64,000 nt of DNA from Synechococcus sp. CBW1002 (GCF_015840915.1 NZ_CP060398.1:3410001-3474000), one strand, 5' to 3'. Shown: positions 1 to 9,010, counted from the first letter of the stretch. Translations and numbers: made by a program. The notes: generated by a model not told the origin, from the letters alone.

Positions 1-853
1 AACTGCTGTACCCCGGTTTGGTGATCAACCGACCGATCAGGGGCATTGCATCGAGGGGTCGCACCCCAGGCGGCAGGAGCCGGCCATTGGGTGCGGCCGT
101 CATGGCGAGATCGGGCCCAAGGAACACATGGTCGGGCCAGTGCGCCAGCAAGGCCGGATCGAGCGGGAAGCCCATGCCGCCGAAACTGATCAGCACACAG
201 CTCTGCCGATCAGGCGGTAGCTGCAGCCGCTGCGCCAGATCAGCCAGATCGAGCCGGGGGCTGCTGCTGGTGAGGCCGATCGCCTGTTCGGGCAGATCCC
301 AGGGCATCGGCAGGGCCAGCGGACAGCGCAGCAGCAGATCCCCGCAGCGGTACAGGGTGCGGCAGTGCTCGGCCCAGTCTGCGAAACGCTTGGCCTGATC
401 CGGTTCCAGCTGGGGATCGGCGGCCATCGGCCCGTAGATCGCATCCCACCCAAAGCTGGCCAACCAGACCAGGGGCAGTCCCGTACGGCCGGCTAACTGG
501 GCAGCCGCCGGCGGCACATCGCCCAGCACCAGGGCAGGCTCCCCCTGCTCCACCAACCAGGACGCCTCCCGCTCCAGCTGATCCGGCAAGGACCGCTCCA
601 ACTCCTCAAGCGCCTCGAGGGTGGCGGCCGGATCGGCGCCAAGGGCATCGGCCTGAATCACCCCCACATCCCAGCGGCAAGGCCGCTGCTCATGGGGAAC
701 AGGCCCAAGAGCCAGCTCCAGGAACGAGGCAGGCAGAGCCGTGCTGAGCACCAGCCGCCAGCCGGGCCGCAGCTTGACGAGTTCGGCCAGCACGGAGGCC
801 GTTCGGGATCCATGCCCGAAACCGTGGGCACTGACGCAGGCCAGGATCAACAT
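1..853 (-). CDS. glycosyltransferase-like protein, N-terminal part (cut by left edge)
   Basis: This reading frame opens at an ATG at 853 and runs off the left edge after about 284 codons, so only the N-terminal part is visible. The N-terminus reads LILACVSAHGFGHGSRTASV, the glycine/histidine-rich nucleotide-sugar transferase start seen in MurG/UGT-like (GT-B) proteins and in the N-terminal half of L-arabinokinase-type proteins. Near the edge it has an ITKPGYSS stretch, like the sugar-nucleotide-binding TKPGYG motif. The ATG overlaps the stop codon of the upstream metallophosphoesterase (stop at 849-847), so the two are probably translationally coupled. The acceptor substrate cannot be told from the sequence. 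Confidence 0.7.
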   Translation of the reverse strand, partial: MLILACVSAHGFGHGSRTASVLAELVKLRPGWRLVLSTALPASFLELALGPVPHEQRPCRWDVGVIQADALGADPAATLEALEELERSLPDQLEREASWLVEQGEPALVLGDVPPAAAQLAGRTGLPLVWLASFGWDAIYGPMAADPQLEPDQAKRFADWAEHCRTLYRCGDLLLRCPLALPMPWDLPEQAIGLTSSSPRLDLADLAQRLQLPPDRQSCVLISFGGMGFPLDPALLAHWPDHVFLGPDLAMTAAPNGRLLPPGVRPLDAMPLIGRLITKPGYSS

Positions 854-1860
854 GAGGAACAGGCCGTGCTGTCGGTAACGGCTGCGGAGCATGCCGCGGC
901 AGGGGGAGCCAGCGGAGCCGGGCCTGGGGCTGGCTCAGACCGCCAGAGCTTCTGCTCGTAATGCAGGGAGCCATCCAGGCCATACCAGCGGTGGCTCACG
1001 GCCGCCAGCTCCACTCCCCGGAATTCCACCCAGCTGAAGTGGCGCAGGGTGCGGCCGGCCTGATCCTCTCCATGGCGGGGCACACAGGCGGTGTTGAGGT
1101 AGGCGGTGCCACTGCGATCGCGGCAGAAGCTCCGCCGCTCCCCCTGTCCACGCCTGAGGGCATGGTGCATGTGGCCAAACACCACCAGAGGAACGGACCG
1201 CTGACGGCGGATCCCTTCCAGGGCCAGGGCCAGATCCTGATCGCCCCAGTCGCCGGCGGAGGCCTTCCAGTCGCGGCCACAGGGATCGCCCGGTTCACTG
1301 CCCAGGCCACTCGGACCGCAGTGGGAGAGCACCAGCAGCGGCAGGGAGGGATCGGCGGACAACGCCGCCTCACAGATGCGCCGGGCCGATTCCCGCATCT
1401 CCACCGGTCCGAACACAGCTCGCACGGCGCGGGACAGGTGAAAACCGCCGCCGGCACTGCCGGGTCGTGCCCCCACCACCGCCAGGCCGGGGGGAGAGAG
1501 CTGCCGCAGATCCCAGCCGCAGTGGAGATCACCGAGCAGGTCCAGCTGGCGTTGCAGGGTGCGACCGCTGGAATCGTGGCCGCTGTCGTGGTTCCCGAGA
1601 ATGCAGGCGAGCGGCAGCTCCAGGCGGCGCAGCAGGGAGGGGATGCGGGGCTTGCCGTCGCTGAAATCCCCCACCAGCAGCAGGGCATCGGGCCGGATCA
1701 GCTCCAGCAGAGCGTGATCGCTCTGGTCCCACTGATCATGGGGATCACCGGCGATCGCGATCCTCAGCAGCGTGCCGCAGGACGCTCCGGATGAGGGACC
1801 GCCCGACGGGGAGCCACCTGAGCGGGAAAGGCCTGCTGCGGAGACCGATCGTTCAGCCAA
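847..1860 (-). CDS. metallophosphoesterase (calcineurin-like)
   Basis: The protein of 337 residues carries the ordered metal-binding motifs of calcineurin-like phosphoesterases: GDPHDQW (D-x-H), GDFSD, GNHD, LSHCGPSG and GHMHH. This combination resembles the cyanobacterial/plastid family TIGR04168, whose substrate is unknown. The only usable start is TTG at 1860; about 30 low-complexity residues precede the catalytic core (LLRIAIAGDPH), so the true start could be a little further in. It is divergent from nadA (46-bp gap) and overlaps the start of the following glycosyltransferase-like gene, suggesting a two-gene unit. The C-terminal tail is alanine/proline rich. Confidence 0.82.
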   Translation of the reverse strand: MAERSVSAAGLSRSGGSPSGGPSSGASCGTLLRIAIAGDPHDQWDQSDHALLELIRPDALLLVGDFSDGKPRIPSLLRRLELPLACILGNHDSGHDSSGRTLQRQLDLLGDLHCGWDLRQLSPPGLAVVGARPGSAGGGFHLSRAVRAVFGPVEMRESARRICEAALSADPSLPLLVLSHCGPSGLGSEPGDPCGRDWKASAGDWGDQDLALALEGIRRQRSVPLVVFGHMHHALRRGQGERRSFCRDRSGTAYLNTACVPRHGEDQAGRTLRHFSWVEFRGVELAAVSHRWYGLDGSLHYEQKLWRSEPAPGPAPLAPPAAACSAAVTDSTACSSC

Positions 1861-1906
1861 TACGGATCCCTAGGCTGGGATCATCCTGCCTGCCCCGAGG
1901 TTCCGG

Positions 1907-2878
1907 TTGGTTTCAGCCGCCCAGCTCACCAACGCAACCGACACCCTGGAGGTGCCCAGGGATCTGGCGGCGGCGATCCGCGAGCTCAGCCGCGAGCGGC
2001 GGGCCGTGATCCTGGCCCATTACTACCAGGACGACGCCATTCAGGACATCGCCGACTTCATCGGTGATTCGCTCGAACTCTCCCGCAAGGCGGCCAGCAC
2101 CGACGCCGACGTGATCGTGTTCTGCGGCGTCCATTTCATGGCCGAGACCGCAAAGATCCTCAATCCCGGCAAGACCGTTCTGCTGCCCGACCTGGAGGCC
2201 GGCTGCTCCCTGGCGGATGCCTGTCCGGCCGATGGTTTCGCCGCCTTTCGAGCCGAGCATCCCGAGCACTTCGTGGTGAGCTACATCAATTGCTCCGCAG
2301 CAGTGAAGGCCCAGAGCGATCTGATCTGCACCAGCAGCAACGCCGTGGATCTGGTGCAGCAACTACCGGCCGACCAGCCGATCCTGTTCGCTCCCGATCA
2401 GAACCTGGGCCGCTGGGTGCAGCGCCAGAGCGGCCGGGAGCTCACCCTCTGGCCCGGCAGCTGCATGGTTCACGAGACCTTCAGTGAGCAGGCGCTGCTG
2501 CAGCTTCAACTGGAGCACCCGGACGCCGAGGTACTGGCCCACCCCGAGTGCCAGGAGCATCTGCTGGACCTGGCGGACTTCATCGGCTCCACCAGCAAGC
2601 TGCTGCACCGCGCCGCAGCCAGCCCGGCCCAGGAGTTGATCGTGCTCACTGAACCAGGGATCCTCCACCAGATGCGCAAGGCGGCGCCCTCCAAGACGTT
2701 CTTCGAGGTGCCCGGAGCCGATGGCTGCAGCTGCAACAGCTGCCCCTACATGCGGCTCAACACCCTGGAGAAGCTGTGGCGCTGCCTGCGGGATCTCAGC
2801 CCGGCGATCGAACTCGATGAATCCACCAGCCAGAGAGCCCTGATGCCGATCCAGCGGATGCTGGAGATGAGCCGCTGA
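1907..2878 (+). CDS. nadA: quinolinate synthase
   Basis: NadA condenses iminoaspartate with dihydroxyacetone phosphate to quinolinate in de novo NAD synthesis, using a [4Fe-4S] cluster. The 323-residue protein has the family landmarks in order: [20 protein letters not shown] near the start, [12 protein letters not shown], the cluster cysteine region [41 protein letters not shown] and the C-terminal cluster site [13 protein letters not shown]. The length is normal for the family. The start is TTG at 1907, supported by a GAGG Shine-Dalgarno at 1897-1900 six bases upstream. It is convergent with the class I aldolase. Confidence 0.95.
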   Translation: MVSAAQLTNATDTLEVPRDLAAAIRELSRERRAVILAHYYQDDAIQDIADFIGDSLELSRKAASTDADVIVFCGVHFMAETAKILNPGKTVLLPDLEAGCSLADACPADGFAAFRAEHPEHFVVSYINCSAAVKAQSDLICTSSNAVDLVQQLPADQPILFAPDQNLGRWVQRQSGRELTLWPGSCMVHETFSEQALLQLQLEHPDAEVLAHPECQEHLLDLADFIGSTSKLLHRAAASPAQELIVLTEPGILHQMRKAAPSKTFFEVPGADGCSCNSCPYMRLNTLEKLWRCLRDLSPAIELDESTSQRALMPIQRMLEMSR

Positions 2879-2911
2879 GCAGCCTCCCTGGAGCTTGCCT
2901 GGGCTGCTCAG
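2875..2911. terminator. hairpin between convergent nadA and class I aldolase
   Basis: A 10-bp perfect inverted repeat (CTGAGCAGCC at 2875-2884 and GGCTGCTCAG at 2902-2911) with a 17-nt loop joins the two convergent genes. The nadA stop (2876-2878) and the aldolase stop (2908-2910) both lie inside the stem. There is no long T tract, so bidirectional termination is an inference from position and symmetry. Confidence 0.55.
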
Positions 2912-3975
2912 TAGCTGTAGTTGGCCACGTACAGAGACTTGCCATCGGAGGGCTGGGAGCCAGGCACGTAGATCCCCCGCGCCGCATCCCCATTGGCCCG
3001 GGCCCGGGCCAGCAGGGCCCCATGACCGGCCTCGATGTCAACGCCGGCCCAGTGCTTCAGGCACGACTGCTGCATGGCCCGGCCATAGGAAAAACCCAGA
3101 TGCCAGGGAGCCCCATCGGCGGCGGCATTGATGGCATTGAGATAGACGCTGGCTTCCTCTTCGCTGAGACCACCGGAGAGGAACAGGATCGCCGGCACAC
3201 TGGCCGGCACCGTCCGCTCGAGGGTGCGCAGGGTATAAGCGGCGGCCTGCTCGGGGCTTGGAGCCTGGGCGCAACCCATGCCCGGCAAGGTCATCGACGG
3301 CTTCAGCAGGCTGCCCTCGAGGAACACTCCGTTGATCGCCAGGGCCTCGTAGACAAGGCGCAGCACCCATTCCTGCACCGCGGCAGTGGTCTCGATGTCG
3401 TGGTCGCCATCCATCAGGATTTCGGGCTCCACGATCGGCACCAGTCCTTCCTCCTGCACGGTGCGGGCGTAACGGGCCAGCCCCCAGGCGTTCTCACGCA
3501 CGCAGAGCTCCGACGGGCAGCCATCGGCGGTGATGCGCAGCACCGCGCGCCATTTGGCGAAGCGGGCACCACGTTCGTAGTACCGGGCGGCCCGCTGCTG
3601 GAGACCCTTGAGGCCGGTGCACCAGCTCTCACCGGACAGCCCACCGGCCAGAGGCTCCACCCCCTGATCGACCTTGATCCCCGGCACCAGGCCCTGGGCC
3701 TTGAACAGATCAAGAATCGAGCCACCGTCCGGGGCATCCTGAAACAGGGTTTCCTCGTAGAGGATCACGCCGCTGATCGCGTCGCCCAGGCCTGGGGCGG
3801 TGGCCAGCAGGGTGCGATAGGCCCGGCGATGCTCCTCGGTGTTCTCCACTCCAATCGCCGCAAAGCGCTTGCCGATCGTGCCGGTGGATTCATCGGCCGC
3901 CAGCAGACCGGTGCCTGGAGCCGCCAGAGCGGCCGCCGTGCTCGCCAGCTCTTCGCGAAAGGCGTCGAGCGCCAT
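2908..3975 (-). CDS. fda: class I fructose-bisphosphate aldolase
   Basis: The 355-residue protein cleaves or forms fructose 1,6-bisphosphate through a Schiff-base lysine. It shows the class I signatures: GTGLLAADESTGTIGKRF near the N-terminus, SGVILYEETLFQ, VPGIKVDQGVEPL with the conserved lysine, KWRAVLRI, a VEPEIL(M)DGDHD block, FLEGSLLKPSMTLPG containing the expected Schiff-base lysine, and LSGGLSEEEASVYLNAIN. The ATG at 3975 gives the typical length. A class II enzyme is encoded at 61.75-62.82 kb in the same window; many cyanobacteria keep both, the class II enzyme usually serving the Calvin cycle. Confidence 0.95.
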   Translation of the reverse strand: MALDAFREELASTAAALAAPGTGLLAADESTGTIGKRFAAIGVENTEEHRRAYRTLLATAPGLGDAISGVILYEETLFQDAPDGGSILDLFKAQGLVPGIKVDQGVEPLAGGLSGESWCTGLKGLQQRAARYYERGARFAKWRAVLRITADGCPSELCVRENAWGLARYARTVQEEGLVPIVEPEILMDGDHDIETTAAVQEWVLRLVYEALAINGVFLEGSLLKPSMTLPGMGCAQAPSPEQAAAYTLRTLERTVPASVPAILFLSGGLSEEEASVYLNAINAAADGAPWHLGFSYGRAMQQSCLKHWAGVDIEAGHGALLARARANGDAARGIYVPGSQPSDGKSLYVANYSY

Positions 3976-4084
3976 GGGCCTGCTGCATCAGTTAGTCCAT
4001 GGCTAGAGGGACTGCAGCGCGCCGTCAACGGCGCGGCATCGCCAGGATGCGGTGATCGCGCCAGCACCCTGTTCGTTCCGCGCC

Positions 4085-5113
4085 ATGCCCCTGCCGCCGG
4101 ATGGTCTGCTGCAGCTCACCCCCGAGGGCCTGTACTGCCCGGCGGCCCAGGCCTGGATTGATCCCTGGCGACCGGTGCCGCGGGCGTTGATCAGTCACGC
4201 CCATGCCGACCATGCCCGCCCCGGCTGCGGTGAATACTGGGCGATCGGCGCCAGTGAGGCGATCCTGCGGCAACGGCTCGGCAGCGCCATTGAGCTGAAC
4301 CGCGTCGTCTACGACCAGGAGCTCAGAATCGGCGCGGCGCGGGTGTCATTCCATTCCGCCGGCCATGTGCTCGGTTCGGCCCAGGTGCGGCTGGAGGCCG
4401 GCGGCGAAAGCTGGCTGGTGAGCGGCGATTACAAGCGCTGCGCCGATCCCAGCTGCCAGCCGTTCCAACCTGTGCAGGCCGATGTGTTCATCACAGAAGC
4501 CACCTTCGCCCTGCCGATCTACCGCTGGCGTCCCGGCGCCGAGGTGGCCACTGAGATCCAGCGGTGGTGGCAGACGGCACCGGATCGTCCATCGATTCTG
4601 TTTGCCTATGCCTTCGGTAAGGCGCAGCGAATCCTGGCGGAGCTCCACGCCGTCGGCGTGAGCGACGAAGTGTTGCTCCATGGCGCCGTTCAGGCCCTGA
4701 TGCCGGCCTACCGCGAGGCGGGCCTAGCACTGCCGCCCACCCAGGCAGTGAGCGCAATCCCGCGAAGCGACTCCCTGGCGGGCCGCCTGGTGATCGCGCC
4801 ACCGGCCGCCCATCGTTCAGCCTGGATAAAGCGCTTCCGATGGCCCCAGACGGCCTTCGTGAGCGGCTGGATGGCGGTGCGCGGCGCCCGGCGACGCCGG
4901 GGCTTCGAACGCGGATTCGTGCTGAGTGACCATGCCGACTGGGACGGCCTGGTGCGCACGGTCAAGGACACCAGCGCCCGGCAGGTGTACGTGACCCATG
5001 GTAAGGCAGATAGCCTAGCCCGCTATCTGCGTGAGATCGAGGGGATCAGCGCCGAACCACTGGAGGGGCACGGCGTGGCCGATCGGGGGGAGGATGGAGC
5101 CGAGATGGATTGA
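4085..5113 (+). CDS. ligase-associated DNA exonuclease (beta-lactamase fold)
   Basis: This metallo-beta-lactamase/beta-CASP protein (342 residues from ATG 4085; a GTG at 4052 would add 11) has the metal-binding motif SHAHADHA near residues 39-46, GHVLGSAQ, SGDYKRC, EATFALP and a C-terminal SDHADW/VYVTHG block. These match the ligase-associated exonuclease family (TIGR04122), relatives of CPSF/mRNA 3'-end processing nucleases that usually sit next to an ATP-dependent DNA ligase. No ligase is visible here: the next gene is the ruined mechanosensitive channel, whose TTG start overlaps this stop codon. A role in DNA or RNA end trimming is inferred from the family. Confidence 0.8.
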   Translation: MPLPPDGLLQLTPEGLYCPAAQAWIDPWRPVPRALISHAHADHARPGCGEYWAIGASEAILRQRLGSAIELNRVVYDQELRIGAARVSFHSAGHVLGSAQVRLEAGGESWLVSGDYKRCADPSCQPFQPVQADVFITEATFALPIYRWRPGAEVATEIQRWWQTAPDRPSILFAYAFGKAQRILAELHAVGVSDEVLLHGAVQALMPAYREAGLALPPTQAVSAIPRSDSLAGRLVIAPPAAHRSAWIKRFRWPQTAFVSGWMAVRGARRRRGFERGFVLSDHADWDGLVRTVKDTSARQVYVTHGKADSLARYLREIEGISAEPLEGHGVADRGEDGAEMD

Positions 5114-5137
5114 TCCCACTGAACTGGCTGCCACGGC

Positions 5138-5169
5138 TGTTCAGCGCACCGCTTGTTCAGCGCACCGCT
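5138..5169. repeat. 16-bp tandem duplication that shifts the channel frame
   Basis: The unit TGTTCAGCGCACCGCT occurs twice head to tail (5138-5153 and 5154-5169). Removing one unit joins the TTG-initiated N-terminus at 5110 in frame to the long membrane-segment frame that continues to 5416, so this looks like a replication-slippage mutation in the channel gene. Confidence 0.9.
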
Positions 5170-5412
5170 GATTCCGCTGGGGCGGCAATCGCTGTCATTA
5201 CTCCGGTTGCTGCAGGTGGGAGGCCTGCTGCTGGTCGTGACCGCGGCGGCACGACTGCTCCGCTTTGTGCTGGCCAAGGGGGTGCTGGTCTGGCTGGGCC
5301 TGAAGGAAAGTCGCCGCGAGGCGATCGGAACGCTGCTGGCCCTGGGACTGGCGGCGTTCGGCGACGTGGCCGTGGCCCAGGGCATGGGGCTCGATTTCCG
5401 GGGCCTGGCAGT

Positions 5413-5418
5413 CATGTA
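5413..5418. repeat. 6-bp target-site duplication of IS copy 1 (left)
   Basis: CATGTA at 5413-5418 is repeated directly after the IS at 7186-7191. Collapsing the two copies restores an uninterrupted channel reading frame (…GLAVMYGARSVG…), which confirms both the element ends and the 6-bp duplication. Confidence 0.9.
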
Positions 5419-7185
5419 GGGACTCCTGAAAAATCCAGATCCATTGCGCCGCAGCTGGTCTCAAGCATGAGAAACCGCTAAAGTGGCCGTGAATCAGGCA
5501 ATCCGTGATTGCCTTTACTCCTGATCGTTCCATATGTACCGGAGGCACAATAACGGTCAGATCTCAATCAAGGAGTTCCACCTGCCATTTGGCGGCACAC
5601 TTGATCCCGAGAATCGCTGGGTTCAACTGGAGGGGCTGATCCCATGGGATGAGCTGGAAGAAACCTATGCCCCTCAATTCAGCGCCACAATTGGCGCTCC
5701 AGCCAAATCAGTGAGAATGGCCTTTGGTGCTCTCTACATCAAACAGAAGTTAGGGCTCACCGACGAAGAGACAGTCCATCAGATCAGAGAGAACGCCTAT
5801 ATTCAGTTCTTTCTCGGCTTTGCGGGCTACACAGCTAAGGCACCGTTTGATGCCTCGATGATGGTGCACTTTCGCAAGCGTTTTTCTGACGAGGATCTGC
5901 GCCGTATCAACGAGCTGGTGGTGCAGCGCGGCAAAGAGATCCTTCTGGAAGCACTTGCTCAGGCAGCAGACGATGACGACCATGATGATCGTGATTCCAG
6001 TGGAGGAGGCGCTCAGCTAGAACTTGATGCGTTGATCAAGCCTGCTGACTGGCCAGAAGGAAAGAATTGGGGCACTCTCACGATTGATGCCAGTTGCACT
6101 CCAGCCGACATCACCTATCCCAGAGACCTCAAGCTCCTCAACGAGGCTCGCACAACGACCGAGCGAGTCATTGATGATCTGTGCAGTCAGTCATCGGGAT
6201 TCAGGAGACATCGACCTCGCTACGACCGTGGCCTTGCTCGTGCTCATTTCCTGAGAGTGGCGAAGCAAAAACGACCACGTCGCCGCAAAGTGAAGGCTGC
6301 CATTAAACATCAGCTTGGCTATGTGCGGCAGAATCTCAAGGCCATTGATGCTCTGATCGGCTGCGGGGCAAGGCTTTCCGAGCTTAAGAGGCATTGGTGG
6401 CAGAAGTTGTTGGCCTGCAGCGAGTTGGAGCGGCAACAGGGCCTTCTGCTCGCCTCTCAGACCAACAGCATTCCAGACCGCCTGGTGAATCTTGTGCAGA
6501 CCCATATCCGCCCAATGGTGCGAGGCAAAGCACGTGCTGCGGTGGAGTTTGGAGCCAAAATCAGTGTTTCGGTTCAAAACGGCTTTCCGTTCTTGCACCG
6601 CACAAGCTGGAACCCCTACAACGAAGGAGAAGACCTTATCGCTCAGGCGGAAAAATACAAGCTGGATACAGGATCTTACCCAGAGCGAATCTGCGCCGAC
6701 CGGATTTATATCACGGCCAAGAATAGGCATTTCTGCACGAGGAACGGTATTCGCCTCTCCGGCAAGCGATTGGGTCGCCCGCCCAAGGATCCTGATGTCA
6801 CCACTGCACACAAGCACCAGCTCCGATCTGATCAAGCTCGACGCAATGAAGTGGAAGGCGTCTTTGGCTCTGGAAAGCGCAAGTATTCCCTGGATCTGAT
6901 CATGGCTCGTCTACCAGCTGGTGCCGAATCCTCCATCTCGATGGCCTTTGTCGTGATGTGCGCGGAAAAGGTCTTGAGGCTGCTGCGCCTCTTTTTTGTC
7001 CTTCTTTTTGGGTGGATCTACAGCTTTTTTATGGCCTGGTCAGCGATCAGAGCGCCTGAGGGCATCTGCAAGCCATGCTTTTGAGATCTGGCCGACTTGA
7101 TGTCACCGCGCTTGCCAGCCTGATTAACGCGAAGCAAACGGACGAATCCGGCGCCGATGGGCCGAGAATCTTTTTCAGGAGTCCC
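5419..7185 (+). mobile_element. insertion sequence, 1767 bp, copy 1 (DUF772/DDE transposase type)
   Basis: The element runs from GGGACTCCTGAAAAA at 5419 to its perfect 15-bp inverted complement ending at 7185. It carries one transposase gene (5534-7084) and about 100 bp of noncoding sequence at each end. Two further copies lie at 13158-14924 and 14931-16697, all exactly 1767 bp. Copy 1 has A at position 13 (GAAAAATCC), while copies 2 and 3 have C (GAACAATCC). It interrupts the mechanosensitive channel gene with a 6-bp CATGTA duplication. The IS5/IS1182-like group assignment is tentative. Confidence 0.93.
5534..7084 (+). CDS. transposase of IS copy 1 (DUF772 + DDE)
   Basis: The 516-residue protein begins MYRRHNNGQISIKEFHLPF. 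It has a DUF772-type N-terminal domain (VRMAFGALYIKQKLGLTDEE, ENAYIQFFLGF, PFDASMMVHFRKRF), a catalytic-core start TLTIDASCTPADITYP with the first Asp, a second block around ERICADRIYITAKNR, and a C-terminal QARRNEVEGVFGSGKRKYSL carrying the expected Glu. This is the layout of IS5/IS1182-like DDE transposases. The reading frame is intact and identical to that of copy 3. An acidic insert (DDDDHDDRD) lies near residues 146-154. The protein ends with a hydrophobic stretch (FFVLLFGWIYSFFMAW). Confidence 0.92.
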   Translation: MYRRHNNGQISIKEFHLPFGGTLDPENRWVQLEGLIPWDELEETYAPQFSATIGAPAKSVRMAFGALYIKQKLGLTDEETVHQIRENAYIQFFLGFAGYTAKAPFDASMMVHFRKRFSDEDLRRINELVVQRGKEILLEALAQAADDDDHDDRDSSGGGAQLELDALIKPADWPEGKNWGTLTIDASCTPADITYPRDLKLLNEARTTTERVIDDLCSQSSGFRRHRPRYDRGLARAHFLRVAKQKRPRRRKVKAAIKHQLGYVRQNLKAIDALIGCGARLSELKRHWWQKLLACSELERQQGLLLASQTNSIPDRLVNLVQTHIRPMVRGKARAAVEFGAKISVSVQNGFPFLHRTSWNPYNEGEDLIAQAEKYKLDTGSYPERICADRIYITAKNRHFCTRNGIRLSGKRLGRPPKDPDVTTAHKHQLRSDQARRNEVEGVFGSGKRKYSLDLIMARLPAGAESSISMAFVVMCAEKVLRLLRLFFVLLFGWIYSFFMAWSAIRAPEGICKPCF

Positions 7186-7191
7186 CATGTA
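7186..7191. repeat. 6-bp target-site duplication of IS copy 1 (right)
   Basis: This CATGTA matches 5413-5418 on the other side of the element and resumes the channel codons (ATG TAC GGG GCC). Confidence 0.9.
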
Positions 7192-8404
7192 CGGGGCCCG
7201 TAGCGTCGGTGTTTGCTTCGGATTGCAGGACCTGACCCGCAACCTCAGCAGTGGCCTCACCCTGCTGCTGAAGAGCAGGCTCAAGGTGGGCGATCTGATC
7301 GAATCCGCCTCCATCTGCGACTACATCCGCGAGATCTCCTTTCGCTCCACGGTGATCCGCACGTTCCAGGGGCCAGAGATCGTGCTGCCCAACGCCATGA
7401 TCACCAACACCCCGGTACACAAGCTCAGCGACGCGAGCAGCGACGGGCGGGTCGATGTGGTGGTGAGCGTGATGTAGAGCTGTAACCCCTGCTAGTGACG
7501 GAGGCTTTGCTGGAGGCGGGGTTGGCGGTGCCACAGAAGCTGGAGTTCGAGTTGTGGGTCTGGACTAGCGCCATCCATAGCCAGGCCCTGCTGCGCAGCG
7601 CCCTGACTTACGCCATTCAGCATGGACTCAGCGCCCGTGGGATTCACCTTCAGGGCGAGAAGCAGATGATGCAACTCCTGCCCAGCAGGATGGCGAGGCC
7701 GCAGGCCGGTGAGACGCCCACCGCGCCATAACCGAAGCCTCATCCGAAGCCCCTGCCGGCACGGGAGCAGCGGCTGGCAGAGATTCCCTGTTTCAGCAAT
7801 CTCGATGCCCGCAGGCTGCGTGAACTGGTGGAAGCGACGCTCGCCGAAGGGTTGCAGCCGGAGAGGTGCTGATCCACAAGGCAGAAGACAGTCTTGCGCT
7901 CCATCTGGTACTGGAGGGTCGCATCACCGCCATCCAGGAGACGGATCGCATCAGCCGCCAACTGTTCAGCTTCGGTGAGGCGGAGTTCTTCGGTGAACAA
8001 CCCCATCGACTGCCGGTGGCTTATCCCACCTCGATGTGGGCCACGGAAGACAGCCTCGTGTTTGACATCCCCAGTGGCAGTTTCAGGGAACTGCTGGCGG
8101 CTAGACCCGACTTCTCGGAGACGGTGTCGCAGGCCGTGGCCCGCTTCAGTGATGTGCGGCGCAGCGATGAAACCTGCCTGCCCGAGCGAGGCCTGCTGGA
8201 CGATGTCGACCTGGTGCAGCCGCTGCAGAGGTTGCGCGATCGGCTGCGAGAGGTGCTGTCCAACCAACCATGCAGCCGACACGACCAATCGACTGTCCCA
8301 TGCCCCCCCGTGACCGGCTTGGTCAGCGGCAGGATTGTGGAGATCTGGAGAAATCCAGCCGGGGCCGATAGGGTCGACATCCAGAACCTCTGCCCCGCCT
8401 TGCC

Positions 8405-9010
8405 ATGGACGTGATCGACGCCATCTACGCGCGGCGGGCCGTGAAGCACTTCGATCCGAGCCATCGCTTGACCGCGGAGGAGGAACGGCGGCTGCTCGAG
8501 GCCACCATCCAGGCGCCCACCAGCTTCAACATCCAGCACTGGCGGTTTGTGATCCTGCGTGATCCGGCGCTGCGGAGCACGATCCGCAAGGAGTACGGCA
8601 ACGACCAGGCCCAGATCACCGATGCCTCGCTGCTGGTGTTGTTCACCGCCGACGTCAAGGCCTGGAGCAAGCAGCCGCAGCGCTACTGGGCAGGAGCTCC
8701 CCAGCCGGTGGCCGATCTGCTGGTGGGCTGGATGGGCCCTTTCCATGACGGGAGGGAGTGGCTGCAGCGCGATGAAGCCCAGCGCTCGATCGGCCTGGCC
8801 ATGCAGACCCTGATGCTGGCCGCCACCGGCATGGGCTATCAGAGCTGTCCGATGATCGGCTTCGAGATCGAGAAACTGGCCGAGCTGATCCACCTGCCGG
8901 CAGACCACGTGATGGGGCCGATGGTGGCGATCGGCAAGGGCACCCAGGAGCCCTGGCCAAAGCCCGGCCAGCTCCCGCTGAAGGAGCTCGTGGTCGAAAA
9001 CGGGTTCTGA
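8405..9010 (+). CDS. nitroreductase family flavoprotein
   Basis: The 201-residue protein has the nitroreductase fold signatures: AIYARRAVKHFDPSH at the N-terminus (FMN phosphate contact), APTSFNIQHWRFVIL, a central SIGLAMQTLMLAATGMGYQSCPMIGF helix, and VAIGKGTQEPWPKP near the C-terminus. It would be a cytoplasmic FMN-dependent NAD(P)H oxidoreductase of unknown physiological substrate. It starts at ATG 8405 where the ruined channel frame ends. It is intact and has the high GC of the host genome, so it is probably the last native gene before the mobile-element-rich stretch. Confidence 0.88.
   Translation: MDVIDAIYARRAVKHFDPSHRLTAEEERRLLEATIQAPTSFNIQHWRFVILRDPALRSTIRKEYGNDQAQITDASLLVLFTADVKAWSKQPQRYWAGAPQPVADLLVGWMGPFHDGREWLQRDEAQRSIGLAMQTLMLAATGMGYQSCPMIGFEIEKLAELIHLPADHVMGPMVAIGKGTQEPWPKPGQLPLKELVVENGF

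Larger units (their letters stand above)
5110..8414 (+). pseudogene. MscS-type mechanosensitive channel with C-terminal cNMP-binding domain, disrupted
   Basis: Pieces in several frames spell one protein: MIPLNWLPRLFSAPL from TTG 5110; membrane segments and GLDFRGLAVM to 5416; then, after an insertion sequence, YGARSVGVCFGLQDLTRNLS, KVGDLIE and LPNAMITNTPV (the MscS beta domain) to 7474; then LEFELWVWTSAIHSQALLRS (MscS C-terminal domain) from about 7495; then a cyclic-nucleotide-binding domain (IPCFSNLDARRLRELVEA, then VLIHKAEDSLALHLVLEGRI) up to about 8290. Lesions: a 16-bp tandem duplication at 5138-5169 that shifts frame, the IS at 5419-7185, a stop plus frame change at 7475-7495, a TAA at 7729-7731, and a 1-base loss near 7863 that shifts frame. 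The 3' end is uncertain. It resembles bCNG-type channels. Removing the IS and one 6-bp target copy restores the frame across the insertion. Confidence 0.85.

Noticed and set aside
961-1794. 277-codon + strand frame opposite the metallophosphoesterase
   Set aside because: The minus-strand protein has all five metal motifs; this one has none.
6191-6835. 214-codon minus-strand frame inside each IS copy (also at 13930 and 15703)
   Set aside because: It is antisense to the transposase, identical in each copy only because the element is repeated, and has no recognisable domain.
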